Shown in pieces: positions 1-6,828 of a stretch of DNA of 49,022 nt. Under the pieces are notes generated by a model. It was not told the DNA's origin, searched no databases, and saw nothing but the letters and a program-made list of their open reading frames with translations. The stretch is from NCBI GenBank assembly GCA_947303055.1, contig CAMYXV010000005.1:1-49022 (forward strand), in the 5' to 3' direction. How positions within the stretch are numbered: position 1 is the first letter of the stretch; each line of letters begins with the position of its first letter. The position numbers were made by a program, and so were the translations under genes. The DNA is from an uncultured Bacteroidales bacterium (GTDB lineage: Bacteria > Bacteroidota > Bacteroidia > Bacteroidales > F082).

Positions 1-203
1 GGATAGCTCAGGTTCTTAGCGGTCTCATTGCGCTTTTTCTTGTAGTTGGTAATGCCATAGATGGCGAATGCGACGACCAACAGGGCAATGAGAATGATCC
101 ACAAGGTCTTCTGGTTGTTTTCAATCCAAAGTTCGGTTTTGCTTAAGGCTTCTTCAACATTTTCCAGCCTTTCATCTCCTTGTTTTGTGTTTTGTTTTGC
201 CAT
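1..203 (-). CDS. TPR-type inner-membrane protein, N-terminal part (partial)
   Basis: The reverse complement reads from an ATG at 203 through the window edge with no stop, so only the first 67 codons are present. The visible part is a short charged N-terminus with a helix (ENVEEALSKTELWIENNQK), one hydrophobic membrane segment (LWIILIALLVVAFAIYGI) and a lysine-rich stretch after it. This start-TM layout is typical of the Bacteroidales tetratricopeptide-repeat protein related to YfgM, in which the TPR region follows the membrane anchor; that part lies outside the window. The ORF track shows only a plus-strand shadow here. A TAnnTTTG promoter sits 21 bp upstream of the start. Confidence 0.7.
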   Translation of the reverse strand, partial: MAKQNTKQGDERLENVEEALSKTELWIENNQKTLWIILIALLVVAFAIYGITNYKKKRNETAKNLSY

Positions 204-223
204 ATCTTTTCAAAATTTGCGTG

Positions 224-231
224 CAAAAGTA
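224..231 (-). promoter_or_regulatory. Bacteroidetes -7 promoter box (TACTTTTG) for the TPR protein
   Basis: The minus strand reads TACTTTTG followed by the ATG at 203. It is divergent from the trmH promoter at 283-290. Confidence 0.6.
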
Positions 232-282
232 CGCTTTTTCGGCATACCTTCGACCAAAATCGTGTAATTTTTTCTTTTTTCG

Positions 283-290
283 TATTTTTG
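283..290 (+). promoter_or_regulatory. Bacteroidetes -7 promoter box (TATTTTTG) for trmH
   Basis: TATTTTTG matches the TAnnTTTG consensus and lies 26 bp before the ATG at 317. A transcript starting just after it cannot include the upstream Met codons of the longer ORF beginning at 185, which fixes the start. Confidence 0.6.
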
Positions 291-316
291 CACTCCTTTA
301 TAATGAATTAGACCTG

Positions 317-1072
317 ATGAAGAAATCCATAGTGTATGATGGAAGGGAACTGCATGGTGTTGAATTGCAGCAAAATGCAGCTCGTGATGCGGCCATGCTT
401 GAGTTCTTGACGCAGTTCATTACTGATGAGCGTCGGCAACATTTTGAGGAGATTCTTGATTTCCGGACAAGGCACATTACCGTCGTTTTGGAGGATATTT
501 TCCAACCCCACAATGCCAGTGCGGTGTTGCGCAGCTGCGAGTTGCGTGGCATTCAAGACATCCATATTGTGGAGAATACCAACCACTATGACGTGAATCC
601 TGATGTGGTGTTAGGCAGTACGAAATGGCTCAACATGTATTATTATGAGGAAGGTGAGTTTAACACGCCTGCTGCCTACCAGCGACTGCATGATAAGGGT
701 TACAAGATTGTGGCCACTTGTCCGCATCGCGACGATTTCACCCCCGATACACTACCTTTGGACCAGCCCATAGCCTTGGTCTTCGGTACGGAGAAACTGG
801 GTCTTTCTGACTATGCCGTTGAACATGCCGACATGCATGCCCGCATCCCGATGTACGGCTTCACAGAGAGTTATAACATCAGTGTCTCAGCAGCCTTGTT
901 GCTTTATTCTCTGACCAACCGCCTTCATGCTTCTTCTGACATTGATTGGCACCTTTCGGAAGAGGAACGCAATGCGCTGCGCCTTGAGTGGACACGTCGC
1001 TCGCTGAGTCGCATCCGCCAGTACGATAGGAAGTTTGCCGAGCTTCATCCCGAGTTTTATACGAAGTCCTAG
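317..1072 (+). CDS. trmH: TrmH-family tRNA/rRNA 2'-O-methyltransferase (SPOUT), probably tRNA Gm18 methyltransferase
   Basis: The 251-aa protein carries the three SpoU/TrmH motifs: motif 1 NASAVLRSCE (about residues 66-75, with the invariant Arg), motif 2 ALVFGTEKLGLS (153-164) and motif 3 IPMYGFTESYNISVSAA (177-193). These form the trefoil-knot SAM site of SPOUT methyltransferases, which methylate the ribose 2'-OH of RNA. The entry VLEDIFQPHNASAV and the lack of a long N-terminal RNA-binding domain resemble TrmH (tRNA G18) more than RlmB. The track ORF starts at 185, but a promoter box at 283-290 and the usual MKK start place the start at 317. The exact target nucleotide is inferred from family resemblance. 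Confidence 0.85.
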   Translation: MKKSIVYDGRELHGVELQQNAARDAAMLEFLTQFITDERRQHFEEILDFRTRHITVVLEDIFQPHNASAVLRSCELRGIQDIHIVENTNHYDVNPDVVLGSTKWLNMYYYEEGEFNTPAAYQRLHDKGYKIVATCPHRDDFTPDTLPLDQPIALVFGTEKLGLSDYAVEHADMHARIPMYGFTESYNISVSAALLLYSLTNRLHASSDIDWHLSEEERNALRLEWTRRSLSRIRQYDRKFAELHPEFYTKS

Positions 1073-1098
1073 GCGAATGATGCTATATTTTTGCAGTT

Positions 1099-1131
1099 TT
1101 TGTATCCGAACAGCAAAATTTTGTACTTTTG
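1099..1131 (+). promoter_or_regulatory. -33/-7 promoter for the lipoprotein-MauE operon
   Basis: TTTG at 1099-1102 and TACTTTTG at 1124-1131 are 21 bp apart, close to the Bacteroides -33/-7 spacing. A second -7 match, TATTTTTG, lies at 1086-1093. The ATG follows at 1151, so the longer ORF from 1091 is not the translated one. Confidence 0.6.
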
Positions 1132-1150
1132 CCGTGCAAAATTTTTAAAG

Positions 1151-1438
1151 ATGAAAAAGATTCTGATCGTTATACTTGCCTTGTCGGTCGTGGTTTTGTC
1201 TTCGTGCAAAAAGACGCGCTATTGCAGGTGCACCACCATCCAAAACGAGGAAGTTGTGAACTTGGGCGAGGAGTATTACACTATTGAGGACGGCTCCTCC
1301 TGCTCTGACAAGTCCAAGGAAATTGTGGGATGGGGACAAGTCATTTGTACCGAAGTGTCAGAATATGAAGTGACAGGCCAGAACCCCAGCTGGTGGGAGA
1401 ATCTTTTCAATAACAATAACAACAACCATAAACCTTAA
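1151..1438 (+). CDS. Small Cys-containing lipoprotein of unknown function
   Basis: The 95-aa protein starts MKKILIVILALSVVVLSSC, a lipoprotein signal with lipobox LSSC (Cys19). The mature part begins KKTRYCRC and has two further cysteines (GSSC, VIC), so disulfides are likely in the envelope. It ends in a run of asparagines. I recognise no family. It is the first gene of a two-gene unit: the next start is 5 bp after its stop, and that gene encodes a membrane thiol-redox protein. A thiol-redox partnership is therefore plausible, as inference only. Confidence 0.65.
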   Translation: MKKILIVILALSVVVLSSCKKTRYCRCTTIQNEEVVNLGEEYYTIEDGSSCSDKSKEIVGWGQVICTEVSEYEVTGQNPSWWENLFNNNNNNHKP

Positions 1439-1443
1439 TTCTT

Positions 1444-2355
1444 TTGCCTCAATTTGTCGGAAAATCGGTCTTGAAGGTGCTGCTTGGGCTTGTGTTTATC
1501 ATCTCTGCGGTCCTGAAGCTTCTTGAAATTGATCATTTCGAGCTTTATATCTATAGTTTCCATTTTTTCAGCCTCAATTTCTCGTTTTTGGTGGCACGTG
1601 CTGTCATCATAAGTGAATTGGTTTTGGGCATCGGATTAATAGCTAACTATCTTCATAAGTTCATGTGGTGGGGAAGTGTGGCTATGCTCCTAGGTTACTC
1701 TATGGTGCTATTAGTAGCAATCGCCTATGGACGTACCGACAGTTGCCATTGTTTTGGAGATTTCTTGCAACTAAACGCCAAGCAAAGCCTGATCAAGAAT
1801 GCTGTGCTGTTAGTGCTTTTCTTCTTTATTTACAATATGGAAGAATGGGAAACACCGTTCAGATGGCTGCTTCTAAGCCTATCTATAATAGTTTCAACGA
1901 GTGGAGTGTTTTTGATTTCGCCGCCAGACAATTATTCAGATTATTCTTCTGAGCATCACCTTCAAGTGGAGCTTTTCAATGAAATGCTTGATGAACCTCC
2001 TTTGGACAAGTTAAATTTGCGCGAAGGTAAACAGATAGTTTGTTTCTTCTCCTCAGGTTGTGAATACTGTCAGTTGGCGGCACGAAAGATTTCCTTGATG
2101 CAACGGTTTAATAGATTTCACGCAGGCCGAATCACATACGTTTTTATGGGAAGTAGAGAAGGTATCGCGAAGTTTTATAAGGAGTCAGAATCGGATCGCT
2201 ATAGAACTTTGCTGTTTAAGGATATGTCAAGCCTTATGAAGGTCGTTAATGGTGATTTCCCTGTTGTAGTCCTGTTGCAGGACGGAGAAGTAGTTCGCGA
2301 ATATGGTTTCCGCAACATGGACGAGGATGAAATAAAGGAGTTTATGGCCTCCTAA
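1444..2355 (+). CDS. MauE/DoxX-like membrane protein fused to a thioredoxin-like domain
   Basis: The 303-aa protein has an N-terminal four-helix membrane region (about residues 8-155) containing CHCFGDF (Cys101/Cys103), the conserved cysteine motif of MauE/DoxX-type redox membrane proteins. A C-terminal soluble region (about 190-300) has FFSSGCEYC (Cys206-Cys209), a CxxC active site on a thioredoxin-like fold. The likely role is passing electrons between membrane and envelope thiols; the family resembles the Bacteroides BT_3928-type proteins. The start codon is TTG at 1444, since an in-frame stop lies just upstream at 1429 and no ATG is available. It is coupled to the lipoprotein upstream and overlaps the convergent C69 gene by 14 bp at the 3' end. 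Confidence 0.75.
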   Translation: MPQFVGKSVLKVLLGLVFIISAVLKLLEIDHFELYIYSFHFFSLNFSFLVARAVIISELVLGIGLIANYLHKFMWWGSVAMLLGYSMVLLVAIAYGRTDSCHCFGDFLQLNAKQSLIKNAVLLVLFFFIYNMEEWETPFRWLLLSLSIIVSTSGVFLISPPDNYSDYSSEHHLQVELFNEMLDEPPLDKLNLREGKQIVCFFSSGCEYCQLAARKISLMQRFNRFHAGRITYVFMGSREGIAKFYKESESDRYRTLLFKDMSSLMKVVNGDFPVVVLLQDGEVVREYGFRNMDEDEIKEFMAS

Positions 2356-4063
2356 ACCTTTCCCCAGTCTCCTCAATTACTGCTTTTTTCCAGGAATCAG
2401 GATAACCAGGCTGCTTGGGCCTGACAGGATAGCCATAGCCATTGCGCTTGAATTCTCCGTTTTCTTCTTGCTTTACATTGCTATCCAAGTACTTCACCAA
2501 TAGGTAGTTATCCAATTCTTTCCAAGTGGCTACGGTGTTGTGTCCGGCTTGGTTGGAGAAGTCGGTGAGGTAGGCAATGGCCTGCTTGGGGTCTTGAGCA
2601 TAGAGGCTCAAGGCTTGGTTGTCGGCATAGTTGACCTGCTCTTGATAGCCGCTCTCCAACTCATTTTGTACGGCTTGGATGTCGTCAATGACCCTATTGT
2701 AATATAGGTATTTGAAATGTGCCAAACGGTTAAAGACCCAGAAAGCGGCGTTGTCGCTGTAGGTCAGCATGTCACCGTTACCCACGCGGTATTCGATGGG
2801 CACCTCGGTGATGGAACAATAGAAGGGCGTGTAAACGGTTGAGTTGGTGTCGTCAACTCCAAACCAAATAATGCCACCGATAGGGTTGGGCAACCAGTTG
2901 CGGCTCTGTGCGATGAAAGAGAAGCCTGTCTGCACCACCTCGATGCTGCGCTCGTTGAGGTAGGGTTTGCCATCATATTCCCAGTAGAGCGGGTTGAAAC
3001 GGAAAGGTGAGCCGAAGGGACCTGCGCCCACGTCTTTGGTTTTGTCTAGGTCGGTGCCTTGGAAATGGTCGCGTTGGAAGGCCATCATGTCGCTGAGGTT
3101 GATCTTGCGGTTGGGTTTGATGTAAAGTGGCATACGATGGGTCAAATCCTTGCCCGTGACATAGTCCCAATACTCGTCCATGCCGTCGCAGACCTTGTTA
3201 AACATGGTCCACACGCGCAGGTCACAAACGCGAGCCGCACTGAAGTCAACGGGAGCGTAGGCAGCCGAGAAGTCGAAGTCTTTGTCCTTTCCGTCGAAGT
3301 AGCCTTTGCGGCGGGCGAAGTCAATGATGTCGTGCTTATAGATGACCTCAACTTGCTCGTTGTAAAGCTTTTTCCAGTCTTTGTCAGTGATGGAGGTCTT
3401 ACCGTTGCGCAGAGGGAAGGTGGTGATTCTCGCAGCATTGGCGTGACCGCTTACATAACCATCGGGGATGCGAATGGCCACCCACACTGCGCCACGGTCT
3501 GCGTTGATGGTGTCGCCAGTTTTGGTCACCTGAGGGGTATAGCCTTTGGGCATGATTTCCATATACCATACCTCGTTGGCATCGCTGATGCTGAATGATT
3601 CTCCGTCTGAGCCATAGCCGTAGGCTTCCACCAAGTCGGCCATGATTTTGATGGCTTCGCGGGCTGAGGTGCTGCGTTCCAAAGCGATGAACATTAGGCT
3701 GCCATAATCAACGATTCCTGTTGGGTCAATGAGTTCCTCGCGGCCGCCAAAGGTGGTCTCACCCAACGCGACTTGGTTTTCGTTGATATAACCCACCACT
3801 TGGTAGGTGTGTGACGGCTGTGACACGCTGCCACGCGGTGCGTTGGTGCCGCGGTCGTAGCACACCCTCATGCTGCCAGCAGGCCAGTCGGTGGCAGGGG
3901 TGAAATAGAGTTCCCCATAGCGGATGTGTGAGTCTGCGCAATAACTGATAAAATTGGAACCATCGACTGATGCGCCTTTGGTAATCAGGAAATTGGTGCA
4001 GGCCTGCGATTGACCGAAAGCGGCAAGCAGGATAAAGAGAAGAAGAGATTTGATGTTTTTCAT
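2342..4063 (-). CDS. Secreted C69-family dipeptidase
   Basis: The 573-aa protein starts with a signal peptide (MKNIKSLLLFILLAAFGQSQA) followed directly by CTNFLITKGASVDG. In family C69 (PepD-type Ntn hydrolases) this Cys becomes the N-terminal nucleophile, here Cys22, so signal cleavage would also mature the enzyme. Other family signatures include FISYCADSH, ALGETTFGG and NEVWYMEIM. The expected role is dipeptide hydrolysis in the periplasm or at the surface. The track ORF starts at 4084, but the -7 box at 4082-4089 overlaps that start, so MKNIK at 4063 is used. It is convergent with the MauE fusion gene, with a 14-bp overlap. Confidence 0.85.
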   Translation of the reverse strand: MKNIKSLLLFILLAAFGQSQACTNFLITKGASVDGSNFISYCADSHIRYGELYFTPATDWPAGSMRVCYDRGTNAPRGSVSQPSHTYQVVGYINENQVALGETTFGGREELIDPTGIVDYGSLMFIALERSTSAREAIKIMADLVEAYGYGSDGESFSISDANEVWYMEIMPKGYTPQVTKTGDTINADRGAVWVAIRIPDGYVSGHANAARITTFPLRNGKTSITDKDWKKLYNEQVEVIYKHDIIDFARRKGYFDGKDKDFDFSAAYAPVDFSAARVCDLRVWTMFNKVCDGMDEYWDYVTGKDLTHRMPLYIKPNRKINLSDMMAFQRDHFQGTDLDKTKDVGAGPFGSPFRFNPLYWEYDGKPYLNERSIEVVQTGFSFIAQSRNWLPNPIGGIIWFGVDDTNSTVYTPFYCSITEVPIEYRVGNGDMLTYSDNAAFWVFNRLAHFKYLYYNRVIDDIQAVQNELESGYQEQVNYADNQALSLYAQDPKQAIAYLTDFSNQAGHNTVATWKELDNYLLVKYLDSNVKQEENGEFKRNGYGYPVRPKQPGYPDSWKKAVIEETGERFRRP

Positions 4064-4081
4064 GGTTAAAATACTTTGGCG

Positions 4082-4089
4082 CAAAGGTA
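4082..4089 (-). promoter_or_regulatory. -7 box (TACCTTTG) for the C69 dipeptidase
   Basis: The minus strand reads TTACCTTTGCGC, 18 bp upstream of the ATG at 4063. It is back to back with the rarA promoter. Confidence 0.6.
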
Positions 4090-4121
4090 ATGAAAAAGTC
4101 GTCTTTTTTCTGTAAAAGTGT

Positions 4122-4129
4122 TATCTTTG
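4122..4129 (+). promoter_or_regulatory. -7 box (TATCTTTG) for rarA
   Basis: TATCTTTG lies 15 bp before the ATG at 4145. It overlaps the upstream part of the longer track ORF, so transcription starts after that ORF's first Met. Confidence 0.65.
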
Positions 4130-4144
4130 CCAAAAATTTCATTG

Positions 4145-5428
4145 ATGCAATCGACCATTCCATTAGCGGAACGCCTACGTCCCACGACCCTTGACGATTA
4201 CATAGGGCAAAAGCACATCATTGGCGAACATGCCGTGTTGCGTCGTGCCATAGAGACGGGGCGTGTGCCTTCCATGATATTTTGGGGGCCGCCTGGTGTG
4301 GGTAAGACCACCTTGGCCTTCATCATCTCCAAGCAGGTCAAGCGGCAGTTCTTCCAACTGAGTGCGGTCAGCAGTGGTGTGAAGGAAGTGCGGGAGGTCA
4401 TCGACCGAGCGCGGATGCTGCCTGAGGCACCTATATTATTTATAGACGAAATCCATCGTTTCAGCAAATCCCAACAGGACTCTTTGTTGGGCGCCGTGGA
4501 ACGTGGTCTTGTCACCTTGATTGGCGCGACGACGGAGAACCCCTCATTTGAGGTTATCTCGCCTTTGCTGTCACGTTGTCAGGTGTATGTGCTCAAGTCG
4601 CTGGAAAAAGAGGATTTGGAAATCCTTTTGGCGAAGGCTGTAAAGGCTTTGGAGTTCGATTTTGGTAAGAAAATCACTGTCAAGGAACCTGAGGCATTGA
4701 TGAAGATTAGTGGCGGTGATGGGCGCAAATTGTTGAACGCCATTGAATTGGTCGTGACTTCGTTGAATGATTTGGACGAAACTGCCGAGGAACTGATTAT
4801 CACTAATGAATTCACCACCGACTGCATTCAGAGCAATTTGGTGAAGTACGACAAGTTGGGCGAAATGCATTACGACATCATTTCGGCCTTCATCAAGTCG
4901 ATGCGCGGTAGCGACCCAAATGCGGCTTTGTATTATCTCGCCCGCATGATTGAGGCAGGGGAGGATCCGCTTTTCATCGCTCGTCGTATGGTGATTTTGT
5001 CTTCAGAGGACATCGGCAATGCCAATCCTAATGCTTTGCTCCTTGCCAATGCCTGCTTTGATGCAGTGAATAAGATTGGCTGGCCCGAAAGCAGGATTAT
5101 CTTGTCGCAGACAGTCACTTATCTGGCCTCGTCACCCAAGAGCAACGCCGCCGTGGCTGCCATAGATGCGGCGCAAGCCTTGGTGCGTCAGACGGGCGAC
5201 TTGCCAGTGCCGTTGCATCTCCGCAATGCTCCGACGAAATTGATGAAAGACCTTGGCTACCATGACGGTTACAAGTATGCCCATGCCTATGAGGGCAATT
5301 TTGTGGAACAAGAATTTCTGCCAACCGAGATTTCTGGCACGGTTTTGTATGAACCTCAAGATAACCCACGTGAGCGTGAATTGCGCAAGAACCTGCGTGA
5401 GAAGTGGAAAGAGAAATATGGGTATTAG
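4145..5428 (+). CDS. rarA: Replication-associated recombination protein A (RarA/MgsA AAA+ ATPase)
   Basis: The 427-aa protein begins MQSTIPLAERLRP and matches RarA along its length. It has Walker A GPPGVGKTT (48-56), Walker B ILFIDEIHRF (97-106), sensor-1 region GATTENPSF (127-135) and an arginine-finger SR at about 143-144. The C-terminal half has the family signatures DPNAALYYLARMIEAGEDP, RRMVILSSEDIG and HLRNAPTKLMKDLGY. RarA acts on stalled replication forks and interacts with SSB and the clamp loader. The length is normal. The gene stands alone; a tract of dispersed repeats follows its stop. Confidence 0.95.
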   Translation: MQSTIPLAERLRPTTLDDYIGQKHIIGEHAVLRRAIETGRVPSMIFWGPPGVGKTTLAFIISKQVKRQFFQLSAVSSGVKEVREVIDRARMLPEAPILFIDEIHRFSKSQQDSLLGAVERGLVTLIGATTENPSFEVISPLLSRCQVYVLKSLEKEDLEILLAKAVKALEFDFGKKITVKEPEALMKISGGDGRKLLNAIELVVTSLNDLDETAEELIITNEFTTDCIQSNLVKYDKLGEMHYDIISAFIKSMRGSDPNAALYYLARMIEAGEDPLFIARRMVILSSEDIGNANPNALLLANACFDAVNKIGWPESRIILSQTVTYLASSPKSNAAVAAIDAAQALVRQTGDLPVPLHLRNAPTKLMKDLGYHDGYKYAHAYEGNFVEQEFLPTEISGTVLYEPQDNPRERELRKNLREKWKEKYGY

Positions 5429-5430
5429 TT

Positions 5431-5461
5431 GAGAGTTTAGTGTTTAGAGTTTAGAGTTGTA
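5431..5461. repeat. GAGTTTAGA-type short tandem repeat
   Basis: The tract ttgagagtttagtgtttaga and onward is built from GAGTTTAGA/GTGTTTAGA units. Its reverse complement recurs at 31285-31350, where AACTCTAAACACTAAACTCT is found. It is intergenic, just after the rarA stop. Confidence 0.75.
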
Positions 5462-5463
5462 GG

Positions 5464-5505
5464 GCTGTCACATGGTTGCTGAGCCTGTCGAAGTACCGTG
5501 GCAGC
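5464..5505. repeat. Dispersed repeat CTGAGCCTGTCGAAG (copy 1, intergenic) inside an imperfect inverted repeat
   Basis: The core CTGAGCCTGTCGAAG lies at 5479-5493. It is flanked by GCTGTCACATGGT on the left and ACCGTGGCAGC on the right, an imperfect inverted repeat. This is the only copy outside the T9SS genes. Confidence 0.75.
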
Positions 5506-5524
5506 TGGAAAACAAGGATGTAAA

Positions 5525-6256
5525 ATGAGTGAAGAGAATCAAGAAAAAAACGTCAGTGTATGGAATAGGGTGCTGGAGACTAGCCTGCGCCTTCCTTTTG
5601 TGAAGGTCAACCGTGAAGAGTTCCTGACCAAGGAGCTGACTAAGTTTTGCACCCCGATGGAGGTGATGACGGCCTTGGACGATAGCCCGTTGAAAGTGCT
5701 GAATAAGAAGGAAATCGACAAGTTGGCCAACCAATGCATCAGTTACCATCTAACCATGGTATGCGGCACTTCTGCTTTGATGGGCTTGCCAGGTGGATGG
5801 TGGATGGCGGGTACCATTCCTACCGACCTTACACAGTTTTACGGACACATCCTTTCGTTGATGCAGAAGCTGATTTATCTCTACGGTTGGCCTTCGCTGA
5901 CCAATGTCAACAACCAGTTGGACGACGAGTCGCTCAATATCATGACCTTGTTTGTTGGTGCGATGATGGGTAATAAACTGGCTGTCGAGGCCTTAAGCAA
6001 GGTCGTTGGTCAGGTTTCGAAAAATGCGGGAATAAAAGTCTCGGAAACCGTGATGGCTCAGTATGCGATAAAGATTGCGCAATGGATTGGCATCAACATG
6101 ACCAAAGAAGGCTTTGCCAAAGGTGTAGGCAAAGTGCTTCCTTTAGTGGGTGCTCCTATCTCAGCAACAATTACTTACTATACTTTCCGTCCCATGGCAC
6201 GTCGTCTCAAAAAGCATCTTGACGAGCTTTACGACATGCGTCACGAGGGATATTAG
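5525..6256 (+). CDS. EcsC-like membrane-associated protein
   Basis: The 243-aa protein has no signal peptide. Its best feature is ALMGLPGGWWMAGTIPTDL (about residues 84-102), which resembles the glycine/proline-rich core of the EcsC family, followed by amphipathic and hydrophobic helices (MTLFVGAMMG, GVGKVLPLVGAPISATITYY). The function of the family is unclear. The start at 5525 (MSEENQEK) is preferred over 5498 because the extra residues are encoded by the dispersed repeat region. It converges with the small gene at 6253 and overlaps it by 4 bp. Confidence 0.55.
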   Translation: MSEENQEKNVSVWNRVLETSLRLPFVKVNREEFLTKELTKFCTPMEVMTALDDSPLKVLNKKEIDKLANQCISYHLTMVCGTSALMGLPGGWWMAGTIPTDLTQFYGHILSLMQKLIYLYGWPSLTNVNNQLDDESLNIMTLFVGAMMGNKLAVEALSKVVGQVSKNAGIKVSETVMAQYAIKIAQWIGINMTKEGFAKGVGKVLPLVGAPISATITYYTFRPMARRLKKHLDELYDMRHEGY

Positions 6257-6492
6257 TGCTTGAACTCGGTATCGAAAATGTCGTGTAGCTGCAGGTCTGG
6301 AGTCTGCAGGATGGCCTTGTAGTTGAGTTTCTTTTCAGTCATCAACCATTCGATATATTCATCGTTAAAGCTCTTGATTCCCGATTGGTTCATCTTGATA
6401 TAGAGCAGGTTGAGCTTAGCTTTTGCTTCAGTCTCGTTGAGGCCGTCATTGGCAATGATTAATCCGGTGAGTTTGTCCATCGCTTTTTCCAT
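6253..6492 (-). CDS. Small hypothetical protein
   Basis: This 79-aa protein (starting MEKAMDKLTG) looks soluble and helical, with no signal peptide, membrane segment or recognised motif. The start is placed at 6492 rather than 6552 because a TATATTTG -7 box lies at 6522-6529, inside the longer ORF. Its 3' end overlaps the convergent EcsC-like gene by 4 bp. No function is suggested. Confidence 0.6.
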   Translation of the reverse strand: MEKAMDKLTGLIIANDGLNETEAKAKLNLLYIKMNQSGIKSFNDEYIEWLMTEKKLNYKAILQTPDLQLHDIFDTEFKH

Positions 6493-6521
6493 AGTATTGG
6501 GTTTTTGTCGTTTTGAGCTTG

Positions 6522-6529
6522 CAAATATA
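6522..6529 (-). promoter_or_regulatory. -7 box (TATATTTG) for the small hypothetical protein
   Basis: The minus strand reads CTTATATTTGCAAGC, 29 bp upstream of the ATG at 6492. Confidence 0.6.
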
Positions 6530-6694
6530 AGCAAGAAAAGCATATTTGTCAAGGCTTGGAAAGAAAAAAGTATTTTTCGGTTTTAAAAGGTCGGGAAATT
6601 GTCCTAAGAGTATAAGAATTTTGGAACAATTTTCCAATGGAAATGAAATCCGCCTTTTTTCTGAAAATAGTCCTTGCGTTTTTGAAAAAAATAG

Positions 6695-6702
6695 TATTTT
6701 TG
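6695..6702 (+). promoter_or_regulatory. -7 box (TATTTTTG) of the candidate small RNA
   Basis: TATTTTTGC matches TAnnTTTG with no protein-coding start sensibly placed downstream on this strand. It heads the structured segment ending in the terminator at 6785-6821. Confidence 0.6.
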
Positions 6703-6707
6703 CAGCG

Positions 6708-6821
6708 GTTCTTATCATAAAGACCTACGGTTGTGAAAGCAGCCGTAAGTAAAAGGTTTCATAAATTTTGGTTTTTGGTTCTTGAAAATCCCGGCTTTTT
6801 ATACCGGGATTTTCTTGTTTT
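6708..6821 (+). ncRNA. Candidate structured small RNA, about 110 nt
   Basis: The 6493-6828 gap contains no convincing ORF. Instead, a TAnnTTTG promoter is followed by a 9-bp stem (TACGGTTGT, 6726-6734, with GCAGCCGTA, 6739-6747) closed by a GAAA tetraloop. A possible outer stem pairs AGACCT with AGGTTT. A strong terminator follows. The only overlapping plus-strand ORF (6546-6752) starts before the promoter and has no plausible protein features. I cannot assign an Rfam family. Start and end are estimated from the promoter and terminator. Confidence 0.5.
6785..6821. terminator. Bidirectional intrinsic terminator
   Basis: A perfect 10-bp stem, AAAATCCCGG (6785-6794) with CCGGGATTTT (6804-6813) and a 9-nt loop, is followed by TCTTGTTTT on the plus strand. 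It can end the candidate sRNA and also the minus-strand unit that stops at 6829. Confidence 0.8.
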
Positions 6822-6828
6822 AGGCGGT

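Noticed and set aside
185-316. Extended N-terminus of TrmH from the track ORF
   Set aside because: The promoter -7 box lies inside the extension and the extra residues do not resemble the family.
6726-6747. SRP (4.5S) RNA
   Set aside because: The AAGCAGCC string resembles the SRP apical region, but the conserved GGAA-type apical loop and internal-loop residues are missing and the hairpin pairs continuously.
6546-6752. 68-aa plus-strand ORF as a gene
   Set aside because: It begins before the promoter at 6695, runs through the sRNA hairpin and has no protein features.
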